A stretch of DNA of 64,000 bases, taken from contig NZ_AZUI01000001.1 of NCBI RefSeq assembly GCF_000526995.1, forward strand, positions 1,736,001 through 1,800,000, in the 5' to 3' direction. Below the pieces are notes generated by a model. That model was not told the origin of the DNA, did no database searches, and saw only the letters and a list, made by a program, of their open reading frames with translations. This document shows, in pieces, positions 17,077 to 27,370 of the stretch (position 1 is its first letter; each line of letters begins with the position of its first letter). This stretch comes from Lacrimispora indolis DSM 755 (GTDB lineage: Bacteria > Bacillota > Clostridia > Lachnospirales > Lachnospiraceae). The position numbers were made by a program, and so were the translations under genes.

Positions 17077-18942
17077 TCACCCCGTCAGTTTCACTTCCAG
17101 CCCCTTCCGGGAGTGAACGATCCGATAGACTCCCTCTTTTCCGGAGACGCCGAAATACTTTTTCAGCAGATATTTTGCGTCCCCATCGCTTTCAACAACA
17201 ACCAGATAATTATAGTTGCTTAACAAATGGATCAGGTTATCCTCATAAAACGCACAAATCCCATCTACATTGGAGGCATAAAGCATATATTTCCCTATGT
17301 ATTGCAGGTAATAATCCGTCACCTGGCCATCCGCATCTGATGCATAAAACAAATACCTGCTTTCATCCACCTTTCCGCTTGAATACCAGCGATCCCCCGT
17401 AACGCGGGATACCTTGTAAGGCAGAGTGGCATTGTAGGAACTCCTGATGGTCTGCATGCCATTGTATTCCGACATCAGCAGGGCGATTGCCATGGCCGTA
17501 AAAAAGATAATGCCCTTCTGATACCGCCCCTTGCTCTCTACGGTCTTAAAAGCCCGGTAGTCCGGAAGCTCTCCGTATCTGTAGTAAAAGGATTTTTCAA
17601 TATCAACGGCCGCGCACAGCACCAGCCCTCCTGCAAACAAAATCACAATACTTGATGCATAACGCTCAAACCCAGCCAGCCGAAGAGCCTCGTCAAGAGG
17701 CATGGAAAAAATATAAAGGGCAAGTATGCCAAGATAATAGCCCATCAAAACCAGGTTTAATGCGATCAGTGCCTTCCACAGATTCCAGCTCTTTTTTAAT
17801 ATGACGGCAACAAACACACTGGCAATTATTGCAGCAATATTAAAACCCAGAATCCCCATAGCAGGGCGGCTGGTGATGTCAAACACGGATTTGACGAACA
17901 GTCCCATGATCTGCCGGATCTCTTCCGGGCTTTTCCCGCCGGAAACGTTTCGGATGTTATGGGCGGAAACTTCAAACTTGTTCTCTGTCCCCTTAAATCC
18001 CTCCGCCATATGTATGTTCCATAACAAATATGGAAGAAAGGCCGCTCCGGCTGAAAGAAACACTTCCAGCCCGCTTTTCCAAAAAAGCTTGTCCCTGTTT
18101 TTTAGCCAGGCATAGATCAGATACAAAAACCCGATTCCCGCAAATATGATTCCCGTATTTTTTATGATCATTAAAAGTCCTGCTGCAGGAATCATACTGA
18201 TACAGGCCTTTTCTATTTTCTTCTTATATCTGTATATCATCACAAATAACACAAGGGCATAAACAGGAAGAAGAAAATCTACCAGCAGGTTGGTGATCCG
18301 TATGGTAATGTTAAATACGGACAACAGGGAACAGCCTGCAGCCAGAAAAGCGAACAGCAAAAACCTCTTCTTTTCTCCAATCACCCCAAACAAGGCATAA
18401 AAGCAGGAAAAGATCAGGATCCCCTGAGCTGCCAGCATAATGCCCTGGGAATTTCCTGCAAAACGGCAGACAAAGTACAGAAATGAGGAAGAACCCAGCG
18501 GATAATTTTTAAAATCGATCAGAGCAGATGCCGCATCCGGAAATGCATTGGTACTTAGCATCTGCTTGACCACTATGGCCCAGTGGGAAAAATTGTCGTA
18601 ATGGATCAGCCTGCTGGCCAGTAAAAGCTGGAAAAAGAACAGGCTCCCAAGGGCAAATCCTGCCTGAAACAGGGAAAAGCGGAAATTTCTATAGGACTTT
18701 TCCCTGACAAGCCTTGATAAATAGAAGAGAAACAAAAGAATCCCTGCCGCTAATACAACCGATGACCCTTGCAGCAAAAATCCGGCCAGTCCGCAAAGAT
18801 AAACGGCACAGGCAATGGCCGAGCAGACAAAAACAGGAACAAATTCCGCCTGAAGCCTCAGCCTTGCCCTTGTAAACATCATATAGCCGCATAAAGAACA
18901 CAAAAGCACCATTGCCATGACACTATGGACTATAACGCTCAT
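17077..18942 (-). CDS. Polytopic membrane protein, GT-C glycosyltransferase-like, of unknown function
   Basis: A 621-residue protein with 12 or more hydrophobic segments and a hydrophilic C-terminal domain of about 130 residues. HYDNFSHWAIVVKQML follows an early membrane segment, a position and composition seen in GT-C type transferases (acidic residue in the first external loop). The C-terminal part may face outside. It ends the operon behind the cellulose-synthase-like gene (3-nt gap), so a role in modifying or exporting the same polysaccharide is inferred. I recognise no precise family. Confidence 0.6.
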   Translation of the reverse strand: MSVIVHSVMAMVLLCSLCGYMMFTRARLRLQAEFVPVFVCSAIACAVYLCGLAGFLLQGSSVVLAAGILLFLFYLSRLVREKSYRNFRFSLFQAGFALGSLFFFQLLLASRLIHYDNFSHWAIVVKQMLSTNAFPDAASALIDFKNYPLGSSSFLYFVCRFAGNSQGIMLAAQGILIFSCFYALFGVIGEKKRFLLFAFLAAGCSLLSVFNITIRITNLLVDFLLPVYALVLFVMIYRYKKKIEKACISMIPAAGLLMIIKNTGIIFAGIGFLYLIYAWLKNRDKLFWKSGLEVFLSAGAAFLPYLLWNIHMAEGFKGTENKFEVSAHNIRNVSGGKSPEEIRQIMGLFVKSVFDITSRPAMGILGFNIAAIIASVFVAVILKKSWNLWKALIALNLVLMGYYLGILALYIFSMPLDEALRLAGFERYASSIVILFAGGLVLCAAVDIEKSFYYRYGELPDYRAFKTVESKGRYQKGIIFFTAMAIALLMSEYNGMQTIRSSYNATLPYKVSRVTGDRWYSSGKVDESRYLFYASDADGQVTDYYLQYIGKYMLYASNVDGICAFYEDNLIHLLSNYNYLVVVESDGDAKYLLKKYFGVSGKEGVYRIVHSRKGLEVKLTG

Positions 18943-18945
18943 CCC

Positions 18946-21216
18946 TTACCCCTCTTTTTCGCCTGTATTTGTTATGTCAGCCAAAACCTGATCGATCTGG
19001 ACTTCCCCTATAAGTTCATTTAAATTCACAAGAGACAAAAGCTCCTCTGATGAACGCCGTATGTATATACCTGTCCGTTTTAAGACCAGAGGGATCCCGC
19101 TTTCTGTCCTGTAGATGAACTGATCCTCCTGGCTCCCGTTATCATTAAAACCGGAAACCGAAAAATAATGGTAATTAAAATCCACCAGCCTGCAGGTGGC
19201 TCCGTTTGCAAAAATAACTTCTTTCTCCAGCCGGATCCTGGGCATCTTTCTTTTGTCTGAAAACGGCCGCCTCAGCCGTCTTTTCATGTTTCTCAGCATA
19301 TCATCATAGGCAGTGACCCATAAATCCATCTGCATCGGGAGAGAATGGGTCCTGTCGTATATCACCTGCATGTACTGGCGTTTGTTTTCATCATCAACAG
19401 GCTGAACAGCTGCGGAATACCGCCAGCCGCCGCTTTGCTCTTTCACATAAACAATCTTTCCCTCAAGCCCGGCTTTATAGAAAGGTGTGGTGACCTGAAA
19501 TTTTACAGTTTCATTTTCCGGAAGATAAATGGGCTTTTCCGACCAGAAGGCCAGGCCGTTTTCCGAAACATCCACAGTCTTCGCTTCATAGCCTAAATTC
19601 TTATACTGTATGGTGATAAGTTCCTCTGCCCGGATCCTCTCGCTGCTTCTGTAAGCCCGTCTTCCCAGCATAAAAAATATGGCATAGAATAAGGAGATCA
19701 TATTATAAGTGATCCAGAAGAGGATAATGCTGCTGTAGAATAATGCCCAGCCGTACTTTCCATGCACAAAGCGCACCATGGCCGCTGCGGACAGGGCCAG
19801 TAAAACCACATGAGGAATGGCAAACATGGCAAAGCCAAAGCCGTTCCCTTCTCTCCTTTTATCAGTGACCTTAAATTCCCTTTGATGGATGTGAAGGGTC
19901 TCAAGGAGGACCGGGAGAATCAAATAGGGCATGAATATGGTGTCAATGATCTGACTCCATCTGTGGTTTCTGATATTGCTCGACAAATAACGCATGGATA
20001 TGCTGTAAAAAAAGTATGCGGGTACCCAAAGCACGATTACATCCCAAAAATGGCTGTTTACGATCTTATAATCAAACAGAGCGAACAGAATGGGAGACAT
20101 AATGAATATCAGCCTGCTAAAAAAAGACCACCAGTATAAAAAAGTGTTCAGATAGGTAAGCCTTGCCAGCGGGGAAAGCTTGGAAGAAAAAATGGCACGG
20201 GTGTTCTGGAGGCTCTGAATGATACCTCTTGCCCAGCGCACCCTCTGCCTGATCATGCTTTTTACCGTTGTTGTGGTAAGTCCGGCCGCCTGTATCTCAT
20301 CCGTTGCATAGGTGATGTATCCGGCTTTCTGTATCCGTATGCTTGTCTCAAAATCCTCTGTAATGGTGTTTAACGGAAAACCGCCTATTTCCTCCATGGC
20401 TTCCCTTAAAATAACGGTGTTGCTGCCTGTATAGGCGACCGCATTGGAAGCATTTCTCATGGCATTGACTTCCCTGGAAAAGAAATCCTGTTCATTTGGA
20501 ATGTTTCCCTCCGCATACAGGTTGAACTGAAAGAGATCGGGATTATAAAAGCTCTGAGGCGTCTGAACTAATCCAAGCCTGAATTTTTTTTCGATTTCCT
20601 CTTCCGTTCTCAGCCTCCACTTCCCATTTTCCTTTATGAATCTGGAAAGGAGGAAATAAGGAACCGTCTTCATGAGAAACGTATGCTGGGGAATCATATC
20701 CGCATCAAAGGTGGCAATCAGGGGAGAGGAAGTTTTCCTTAAAGCGTTATTATAATTGCCTGATTTTGCATCCTTATTGTCTGCAAGCCCCAGATACCCG
20801 ACCCCAAACTCTTTGGCAAGCCCTGCGATCTCCTCCCGGTTTCCGTCATCACAAATATAAATATGTACCTTGCTTTTATCCGGATAGGCCATAAACGTAC
20901 AGGCATTGACCGTTTTGTACAGGACATCAGAGGGTTCGTTATGGGTCGCAATGAAAACGTCCACATGAGGATAATCTTCATCCGGTATTTCCGGGCATTC
21001 CAGATGGAATTTATTCATCTGCATCTTTTGATAGAAAAGCTCAAAGGTGGTAAATACCGTAACAGTTTCCGCACCGGCCAATAGCAGCCCAAACACCAGA
21101 CTCATTGCACCCTCATGAAACGGCAGGGTGAATATCAGACGCCAACCCAGATAAATGGTCATCAGGACCATTGCTATGATGAAAATTACATTTCGTTTTT
21201 TCTCTTCTTTATTCAT
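18946..21216 (-). CDS. Cellulose-synthase-like processive glycosyltransferase with PilZ domain
   Basis: A BcsA-like GT2 enzyme of 756 residues. It has N-terminal membrane helices, then catalytic motifs DDG (123-125), DAD (171-173), TED (286-288) and QRVRW (324-328), further membrane helices, and a PilZ domain with RSSER (RxxxR) and DVSENG (DxSxxG), the two c-di-GMP-binding motifs. An additional C-terminal segment of about 130 residues follows (KMPRIRLEKEVIF onward, itself vaguely PilZ-like). It should polymerise a UDP-sugar across the membrane under c-di-GMP control. The ATG at 21216 overlaps the upstream stop (ATGAATAA), so I prefer it over the longer frame starting at 21378. The polymer may not be cellulose. 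Confidence 0.87.
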   Translation of the reverse strand: MNKEEKKRNVIFIIAMVLMTIYLGWRLIFTLPFHEGAMSLVFGLLLAGAETVTVFTTFELFYQKMQMNKFHLECPEIPDEDYPHVDVFIATHNEPSDVLYKTVNACTFMAYPDKSKVHIYICDDGNREEIAGLAKEFGVGYLGLADNKDAKSGNYNNALRKTSSPLIATFDADMIPQHTFLMKTVPYFLLSRFIKENGKWRLRTEEEIEKKFRLGLVQTPQSFYNPDLFQFNLYAEGNIPNEQDFFSREVNAMRNASNAVAYTGSNTVILREAMEEIGGFPLNTITEDFETSIRIQKAGYITYATDEIQAAGLTTTTVKSMIRQRVRWARGIIQSLQNTRAIFSSKLSPLARLTYLNTFLYWWSFFSRLIFIMSPILFALFDYKIVNSHFWDVIVLWVPAYFFYSISMRYLSSNIRNHRWSQIIDTIFMPYLILPVLLETLHIHQREFKVTDKRREGNGFGFAMFAIPHVVLLALSAAAMVRFVHGKYGWALFYSSIILFWITYNMISLFYAIFFMLGRRAYRSSERIRAEELITIQYKNLGYEAKTVDVSENGLAFWSEKPIYLPENETVKFQVTTPFYKAGLEGKIVYVKEQSGGWRYSAAVQPVDDENKRQYMQVIYDRTHSLPMQMDLWVTAYDDMLRNMKRRLRRPFSDKRKMPRIRLEKEVIFANGATCRLVDFNYHYFSVSGFNDNGSQEDQFIYRTESGIPLVLKRTGIYIRRSSEELLSLVNLNELIGEVQIDQVLADITNTGEKEG

Positions 21217-22327
21217 GGAACCAGCCCTCTTCCCGGGAAAATACCCAGCGTTGCTGTATTTGATAACCAATAAGAAACAGACACCCATCACAAAGGAGCT
21301 TTGCCAGCCTTTCATGGACGCCCAGGGCTTGGTGAAGAAGATATACACCGCCTGCAGACAGCAGTATATTGCAGACACAAAGAGCCAGATAGCGGATAAG
21401 GCTGTTTCCCGGGCCGTGCCTGTCCTTAAACACCACCGTTTTATTCAACAGATAATTTACAGCAATGGAAACCGTTCTGGCGGCTGCCGTGGCAATCATG
21501 ATCCTTAAGAAGTCCTTCCCCTGCACATAAGGCCTCAGAAGGTCCAGAAGCACCCAGGCCAGGCCTATGTCAACAAAGGAGCAGACAAAGGAGGATGAAA
21601 GGAATTTCATAAAATCAGCACCAAGGGTACGGATGATTTTTAAGCTGTCTCTAACAGCCTTAAAATGGGTTCTCCTGTTTTCGTCCTCATAAATGGTTTG
21701 GATGGGTACTGTAAGGACCTGGATCCGGGAACGGATACAGGTGACCAGAACCTGAGTCTCATACTCAAACCCTTCTCCTTTTATGCCGGTCATTTTATCG
21801 GTAAGGCTGGAGCCAAAGGCCCTTAACCCTGTCTGGGTATCAGGAAGGTATTTTCCGTACAGCCCAGCAAATACTGCGGAAGTGATCCGGTTTCCAATGA
21901 GGGACTTAACCGGTATTCCAGCCTTTTTAAAGTCCCTCACTCCCAGTATCAATGCATGGGGATGGAGCTCAGCTTCCTTTGCCAGCTTATACACATCCTC
22001 CGGGGCATGCTGTCCGTCGGAATCCGCAGTTATAATACACATATAACCTGGGACATGTTCCTTAATATGCCTGTATCCCGTCTTAAGGGCAAGTCCCTTT
22101 CCCATGTTTACCTTATGCCGGAGCACAGTGCAGCCGCCCTCCTCCAACTCTTTGAAAATATCCTGGTAATCATTTCCGGAACCGTCGTCCACGATCACAA
22201 TATGAGATAATCCGTACTCTCCCAGCTTCCTTACATAAACCGGAAGTCTGTCATCAGGTTCAAGTGAAGGGATCAGTACAACGCTGTGTTTTTCCGTCTG
22301 ATTCATCTCAGCACCCGTTTCCGCCAT
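21209..22327 (-). CDS. GT2 glycosyltransferase fused to GtrA-like membrane domain
   Basis: About 372 residues. The N-terminal half is a DPM1-type GT2 domain (VVLIPSLEPDDRL, VDDGSGNDY, NMGKGLALKTGY, ADSDGQHAP), which usually transfers a sugar to polyprenyl phosphate. The C-terminal half has four hydrophobic helices of the GtrA type (FLSSSFVCSFVDIGLAWVL, NYLLNKTVVF), which flip lipid-linked sugars. The fusion gives one protein for making and flipping a donor. First gene of the operon; its stop overlaps the next start. Start uncertain: ATG 22327 or TTG 22333, neither with a good ribosome site. Confidence 0.85.
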   Translation of the reverse strand: MAETGAEMNQTEKHSVVLIPSLEPDDRLPVYVRKLGEYGLSHIVIVDDGSGNDYQDIFKELEEGGCTVLRHKVNMGKGLALKTGYRHIKEHVPGYMCIITADSDGQHAPEDVYKLAKEAELHPHALILGVRDFKKAGIPVKSLIGNRITSAVFAGLYGKYLPDTQTGLRAFGSSLTDKMTGIKGEGFEYETQVLVTCIRSRIQVLTVPIQTIYEDENRRTHFKAVRDSLKIIRTLGADFMKFLSSSFVCSFVDIGLAWVLLDLLRPYVQGKDFLRIMIATAAARTVSIAVNYLLNKTVVFKDRHGPGNSLIRYLALCVCNILLSAGGVYLLHQALGVHERLAKLLCDGCLFLIGYQIQQRWVFSREEGWFHE

Positions 22328-22361
22328 AATCAATTTCAGCTTATAAAGTTAAAGTATGCTT

Positions 22362-22390
22362 ATAATATACGTTGGTGAAAATTATGTCAA
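22362..22390 (-). promoter_or_regulatory. Sigma-A promoter of the polysaccharide operon
   Basis: On the minus strand TTGACA (22385-22390), 17 bp and TATTAT (22362-22367), ending about 35 nt upstream of the first gene. The perfect -35 makes this a strong call. Confidence 0.85.
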
Positions 22391-22530
22391 CCTTTGTCGG
22401 CAAGGTGATTGGTGGATGGGAAGAACATAATAATGCTGGAAAAATATTGCTTCCCTGGGACCGTTCAACCACCCGCCTCCCCCTTCTTATTCCCCTTTCA
22501 AGGGAATTTTCAACGGAATCATCTACCATA

Positions 22531-22559
22531 TTGACTAAATTAGGAAAAATAACTATAAT
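22531..22559 (+). promoter_or_regulatory. Sigma-A promoter of the second chemoreceptor gene
   Basis: TTGACT (22531-22536), 17 bp and TATAAT (22554-22559). It leaves a 5' leader of about 140 nt before the gene. A housekeeping promoter rather than sigma-28 is notable for an MCP gene. The rest of the 22391-22707 gap shows no gene. Confidence 0.82.
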
Positions 22560-22707
22560 TATTAGTGAATCCATATTTTGGAATTTCATAAAGGATTTGA
22601 GTATTATATAATAAAGTAATAAAATACCAAATTTGACAATTATCCAGAAGTTCATGGAAACAAACATTTTACGGCAATATAAACTTTAATCCCAGGGAGG
22701 AAATTCT

Positions 22708-24387
22708 ATGTTAAAAAAACTAAAGGTAAAAAACCGGCTGCTTGCTGCATTTCTCATCGTTGTACTATTTTCAGGTCTGGCCGGAACCATCGGGATCCTG
22801 CTCATCCGGACTGTTAATAAGGAATATCATGCCGAGCTTCAGGATTATGGATTTGCCCAGGGCGATATCGGAAGCCTGGGTCAGGCGTTTCAGGCTCACC
22901 GGGCAACAGTCTTATACATAATTTTTTCGGAAGATGCTGCTGAAACCGCCAAGCAGAAGGAAAATTTAAACAAACAGATCGACGTTATAAACGAGAAAAT
23001 GCAGCTTGTACAGGCAAGGATGAAGACTGCCTCAGAAAAAGAGCTTTACAGCCAGCTTTTGGAGAAAATGAAATCCTATGAGGATATCCGCAGCCAGACC
23101 ATTGAGCTTGCGTCAAAATCGTCTCAGGAGTCCATGGCCTTTTTCCGCAGCTACGCTGCTCCCCTTGCTGCGGAAATCGCTGATACGATCAATACCATGC
23201 TGTCGGATAAGTCAACAGCCGGTGACATAAAATCTGCCCAGCTCTCCCGCCAGACTTCCATATTCATTGGGATTATGGGGGCCATTATCTTTATTTCCAT
23301 CGTTACATCCGTAATCATCGCAATCGTGATTACAAGGGGAATCACCCGTCCCATTGATGAGCTGAGACATGTTGCAGACCGAATGGCCCAAGGAGATTTA
23401 AAATGCCGGCTGGAATACAGTTCAGCGGATGAACTGGGACATCTTGCCGACAGCATGAGGACGATGATGGGGCGTTTATCCTATTATATGGATTATATCT
23501 CCTCTACTACAGGCCGCATGGCCCAGGGAGATTTTGACATTCCTCATGAATCGGAAGAATTTAAAGGGGAATTCCGTTTTGTTCAGATCTCCATACAGAA
23601 TCTTACGGACTCCTTAAATGATGTCATGGCAAAAATAACCCAGTCTTCTGACCAGGTGGCTTCCGGTGCCGATCAGGTGGCAAGCAGTGCCCAGGCCTTA
23701 AGCCAGGGTGCGACTGAGCAGGCCTCTTCCATTGAAGAGCTGGCTGCTACCATCAATGATATATCCAACAACATAAACCAGAACGCGGAAAATGCAAAGG
23801 AAACCAACAAGCAGGTGAATAATACCGCAGAAGAACTGGAATTCGGAAAAACGCAGATGCAGGAACTGACCAATGCCATGGAAAACATCAGCAGTGCATC
23901 ATCAGAAATCGGAAAGGTCATTAAAACCATAGAAGACATTGCCTTCCAGACCAACATTCTGGCCCTTAATGCTGCCGTGGAAGCGGCAAGAGCAGGAGAG
24001 GCAGGAAAGGGCTTTGCAGTTGTGGCTGATGAAGTACGGAATCTTGCCAATAAGAGCCAGGAAGCTTCCAAGAACACGGCCGTATTGATTGAACGGGCCT
24101 TATCTTCCATTGATGCAGGAAATCACATCGCAAAGGAGACTGCACAATCCATGGACCGCATTGTCCTTTCCTCCAAAATGGCGGCGGATTTAGTATATCA
24201 GATATCCACCGCCTCCGAGGATCAGGCCCTTGCAGTCGCCCAGGTAACCCAGGGAATTGACCAGATATCCAGCGTGATCCAGACCAATTCCGCCACATCG
24301 GAAGAAAGTGCTGCTGCCAGCCAGGAAATGGCCGGACAGGCCCAGATGCTGAAGCTCTTAATGGACAGGTTCCAATTAAAGGGCTAA
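22708..24387 (+). CDS. Methyl-accepting chemotaxis protein with four-helix-bundle sensor
   Basis: A 559-residue chemoreceptor: membrane helix at about 10-33, an all-helical extracellular domain of about 150 residues (4HB_MCP type), second membrane helix ([24 protein letters not shown]), HAMP, and a signalling domain with the conserved tip [21 protein letters not shown]. Its cytoplasmic half is highly similar to that of the MCP at 15034, while the sensors differ completely. GGGAGG precedes the ATG. The ligand is unknown. Confidence 0.92.
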   Translation: MLKKLKVKNRLLAAFLIVVLFSGLAGTIGILLIRTVNKEYHAELQDYGFAQGDIGSLGQAFQAHRATVLYIIFSEDAAETAKQKENLNKQIDVINEKMQLVQARMKTASEKELYSQLLEKMKSYEDIRSQTIELASKSSQESMAFFRSYAAPLAAEIADTINTMLSDKSTAGDIKSAQLSRQTSIFIGIMGAIIFISIVTSVIIAIVITRGITRPIDELRHVADRMAQGDLKCRLEYSSADELGHLADSMRTMMGRLSYYMDYISSTTGRMAQGDFDIPHESEEFKGEFRFVQISIQNLTDSLNDVMAKITQSSDQVASGADQVASSAQALSQGATEQASSIEELAATINDISNNINQNAENAKETNKQVNNTAEELEFGKTQMQELTNAMENISSASSEIGKVIKTIEDIAFQTNILALNAAVEAARAGEAGKGFAVVADEVRNLANKSQEASKNTAVLIERALSSIDAGNHIAKETAQSMDRIVLSSKMAADLVYQISTASEDQALAVAQVTQGIDQISSVIQTNSATSEESAAASQEMAGQAQMLKLLMDRFQLKG

Positions 24388-24439
24388 ACAGAGGGGACTG
24401 CCGTAATATGGCTTTTCTGTGAAACAGTGTATAAAAAAG

Positions 24440-24483
24440 GTCAGCCTTGAATGGTTATTAAAACCAATCAAGGCTGACTTTTT
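24440..24483 (+). terminator. Terminator of the second MCP gene
   Basis: A 17-bp stem with one mismatch (24440-24456 with 24462-24478, loop ATTAA) followed by TTTTT. Confidence 0.9.
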
Positions 24484-24521
24484 GTCACAAATACTCTTTC
24501 CTTTTTTGGCACAGGCTGCCA

Positions 24522-25049
24522 TCATGTTTTCAGGCCAAACCTCTCCTCCATGACAGCTCTGAGCATGTCCACCGTCTTTCCGGCATCAAGGCCGTTTTCA
24601 TCAATGGTTATGTCCGCATATTTCTCATAATAGGGGACCCGTTCCTCATATAAATCCCTTAAGGTCATCCCATCCTTTAACACGACGCCACGGTCTACCA
24701 GATTCCCAAGCCTTTCTTCCACACTTTCATAGCTAAGCTTTAAATAAACCACTGTGCTGATCTCTTTTAAATGCTCCATAGCCTCTTTTCCGTAAATCAC
24801 GCTTCCGCCCGGAGCAATGACGCTGTGGTGGACCGAAAGACCGGCATTGATCCTGTTTTCTACAGCCATGAAGCCTTCCTGACCTTCCGCCTCGATGATT
24901 TCCTTTAACAGACGCCCCTCCTGCTCCTGAATCACAATGTCCACATCCACAAAGGAATATCCAAGGCGTTTTGCCAGCAGAACACCCACCGTACTCTTGC
25001 CGGAAGCCGGCATGCCGATCAGTGTAATGTTATCAAGCTTACTCATCAT
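24522..25049 (-). CDS. aroK: Shikimate kinase
   Basis: A P-loop kinase of 175 residues. It has Walker A GMPASGKST (about 12-20), the shikimate-binding DVD (YSFVDVDIVIQ), GFMAVEN in place of the usual FRxxE, and APGGSVIY where the family has the GGG motif. It would phosphorylate shikimate in aromatic amino acid synthesis. Some motif residues are divergent (no clear FRxxE), so a related small-molecule kinase is a minor alternative. Its start overlaps the stop of the flavin reductase gene (ATGA). Confidence 0.82.
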   Translation of the reverse strand: MMSKLDNITLIGMPASGKSTVGVLLAKRLGYSFVDVDIVIQEQEGRLLKEIIEAEGQEGFMAVENRINAGLSVHHSVIAPGGSVIYGKEAMEHLKEISTVVYLKLSYESVEERLGNLVDRGVVLKDGMTLRDLYEERVPYYEKYADITIDENGLDAGKTVDMLRAVMEERFGLKT

Positions 25050-25684
25050 TTGTTTTTCCTCCTGCCTGACGGCTTTTTTCCTGCTTTTTTCACAGAATAG
25101 CCGAAACTTCCAAGCTTTTTCCCCAATTCAAAGTATTCCCCGTGGGAATAAGATATAAGTCCTGCCTCATTGAGACGGAATTTTCCCTTTTCATCCATGT
25201 ACCGGCTGTCTACGGTCACACCAACCACCTCTGCCAAAAACAGGTCATGGCTTCCCAAAGCCTTGATCTCCACCACCCGGCAGGCTAAATTCACCGGGCT
25301 TTCCTCTATTCCAGGTGCTTTGATATGTTCCTGAGAACAGGGAGTCAGCTTCATTTCCGCAAATTTATCCACCTCCCTGCCTGACTTCACTCCGCAGTAA
25401 TCGGCAGCCCGTACCAGATCCTTTGTTACCAGGTTTACAACAAACTCTCTGGTTTCCTTTATGATCCCATAGGAATGGCGCTCCGGGCGGATGGATATGG
25501 ACAGCATGGCCGGGGAAGAGCATATGGTCCCTGCCCATGCCACAGTAATGATATTCGGGTTTTCCCCTTCCCTCTGGCAGCTCACCATGACCGCTGGAAC
25601 CGGATATAGCATGTTTCCCGGCTTCCAGGTGACCCTGGAGCGTTTCATTTCTTTTTTATTTTCACTGGTTTCCTGTTTCTTCAT
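25046..25684 (-). CDS. Flavin reductase family protein (flavoredoxin-like)
   Basis: A 212-residue FMN-binding split-barrel protein. PVPAVMVSCQREGENPNIITVAWAG and SPAMLSISIRPERHSYGII are typical of the flavin reductase / flavoredoxin family, which bind FMN and transfer electrons. The C-terminus is very basic (KKAGKKPSGRRKNK). It is 15 nt downstream of ppaC and overlaps aroK, so the three are one operon without obvious functional link. Confidence 0.85.
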   Translation of the reverse strand: MKKQETSENKKEMKRSRVTWKPGNMLYPVPAVMVSCQREGENPNIITVAWAGTICSSPAMLSISIRPERHSYGIIKETREFVVNLVTKDLVRAADYCGVKSGREVDKFAEMKLTPCSQEHIKAPGIEESPVNLACRVVEIKALGSHDLFLAEVVGVTVDSRYMDEKGKFRLNEAGLISYSHGEYFELGKKLGSFGYSVKKAGKKPSGRRKNK

Positions 25685-25699
25685 CGATCCGGCAGCCCC

Positions 25700-27370
25700 C
25701 TATTCCTGAACTGCCAGCATAATGCCGGGTATCAGCTGTTTTTTTCTGGATACAACACCGGGAAGGCTTACAACATGATCTTCTGCCTTGGATTCCTCTT
25801 CCTCGGCCCGGAAGGCCCCTATAACCAGCTGTTTTGCTCCCGAACCCTCGCACAGCAGTACGGTGGATTCCGTCAGAATGTTGGTAAGCATAAAGAACAT
25901 CATATCCATGCCATGTTCTTCTCTCGATTTTTTCATGTAAGGCAGCATCCGGTCTTTTAACTCCTCCAGTTCCTTGGCATTTAAGGAGCTGATCTGTCCG
26001 ACTCCAAAGGACACCTTCCCAACCGTGAATTTCTTAAAATCCTGATAAAAGATTTCTGCATCGGTCTTTCCCCTTAAATTGCTTCCTGCCGCAAACATGG
26101 AAGAAGCGTATTTTTCCACCTCAATGCCAGCAATATCCGCAAGGGTAAGGGCCGCCTGTTTGTCTGACTCCGTACAGGTGGGAGAACGGAATAAGAGGGT
26201 ATCGGAGATAATGGCGCTGCACAGCAGACCCGCGATCTTCGGTTCAATTGCCACCTTGTTTTCCTGATACATCTGGTATACGATGGTGGCCGTACATCCT
26301 ACCGGCTGGTTGCGGAAAAATACCGGGGCAATGGTTTCCACGGTTCCAAGCCTGTGGTGATCGATGATCTCCAGGATCTCCGCACTTGACATGCCTTCCA
26401 CTGCCTGGGTTTTCTCATTATGGTCCACCAGGATCAGGCGCTTTCCCTTTGCGCCCAGCAAGTTCCGGCGGGAGATCATTCCCATGTACTTCCCGTCCTT
26501 ATCAAGAATAGGAAAATCCCTGTGGCGTTTGCTTGCCATCACATCTTTTATGTCATCAATATAATCATCCACCTCAAAGGAAATCAGGCCTTCGGTGGTC
26601 ATAAAATAGCTTATGGGAATGCTCTGGTTCACCAGACGGGCTGCCGTATAAGTATCATAAGGTGTGGTCATGACTGTACAGCCCCGTTCCTGGGCCAGCT
26701 TTTTAATGGTCATGGATACCGCCGCGCCCTCACATACAATGATACAGGCCGCCTCCATCTCAATGGCGCAAAGCTGGGACTCATAGCGGTTTCCCAGGAT
26801 CACAAGATCGCCCTTGGAAATGTAATATTCCATCATATCCGGATTTGCCGCCGCTATCAGCACCTTGCCATGGTTGAAATATTCATTCTTTCCGCCCACT
26901 ACCATAGCCCCTTCCAGGGTTTCCACGATATTTTCATATTGGGTATTTGCCTTTGATAAAATGCTGCTGTCATACACGTTCATGTAGGATCTTGCAACAT
27001 CGCCTACCGTGATCAGCCCTTCCAGCATCCCGTCCTCAGTCACTGCCGGAATGGTGACCACATTGGCTTCCTGCATCAGGTTCCAGGCCTTTTTTAAGGA
27101 TAAATTTTTCTTTACTCCCTTTGTTTTACGGATATCAATGTCACGGACCTGGGTCTTCACATTTTCCACAAGCTCCGGAGCTTCCACACCAAAGTAATGG
27201 AGCACGAATTGTGTTTCTTCATTGACGTGGCCCGCCCTGCCCGGCTGATATTCCTCTCCGGTCAGTGCACTTTTTAAATTTGCATAACAGATGGCAGAAC
27301 AGATGGAATCTGTGTCCGGATTTTTATGTCCTATTACGATGGTCTTTCTGTTCTTATAAGTTTCTCCCAT
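25700..27370 (-). CDS. ppaC: Manganese-dependent inorganic pyrophosphatase with CBS and DRTGG domains
   Basis: A family II pyrophosphatase (DHH phosphoesterase) of 556 residues, longer than the simple type of about 310. Metal-binding motifs are HKNPDTDS (about 15-22), VDHNE and the IIDHHR motif. Between the first motif and the rest of the DHH domain lie a CBS pair and a DRTGG segment, which in this subclass bind AMP, ADP or Ap4A and regulate activity. The C-terminal DHHA2 domain carries SNLRGKTD. It hydrolyses pyrophosphate in the cytoplasm. First gene of the ppaC, flavin reductase, aroK operon. Confidence 0.94.
   Translation of the reverse strand: MGETYKNRKTIVIGHKNPDTDSICSAICYANLKSALTGEEYQPGRAGHVNEETQFVLHYFGVEAPELVENVKTQVRDIDIRKTKGVKKNLSLKKAWNLMQEANVVTIPAVTEDGMLEGLITVGDVARSYMNVYDSSILSKANTQYENIVETLEGAMVVGGKNEYFNHGKVLIAAANPDMMEYYISKGDLVILGNRYESQLCAIEMEAACIIVCEGAAVSMTIKKLAQERGCTVMTTPYDTYTAARLVNQSIPISYFMTTEGLISFEVDDYIDDIKDVMASKRHRDFPILDKDGKYMGMISRRNLLGAKGKRLILVDHNEKTQAVEGMSSAEILEIIDHHRLGTVETIAPVFFRNQPVGCTATIVYQMYQENKVAIEPKIAGLLCSAIISDTLLFRSPTCTESDKQAALTLADIAGIEVEKYASSMFAAGSNLRGKTDAEIFYQDFKKFTVGKVSFGVGQISSLNAKELEELKDRMLPYMKKSREEHGMDMMFFMLTNILTESTVLLCEGSGAKQLVIGAFRAEEEESKAEDHVVSLPGVVSRKKQLIPGIMLAVQE

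Noticed and set aside
22391..22530. Possible riboswitch (c-di-GMP type) between the polysaccharide operon and the MCP gene
   Set aside because: I looked for the conserved GEMM segments and found none; only short imperfect inverted repeats are present.
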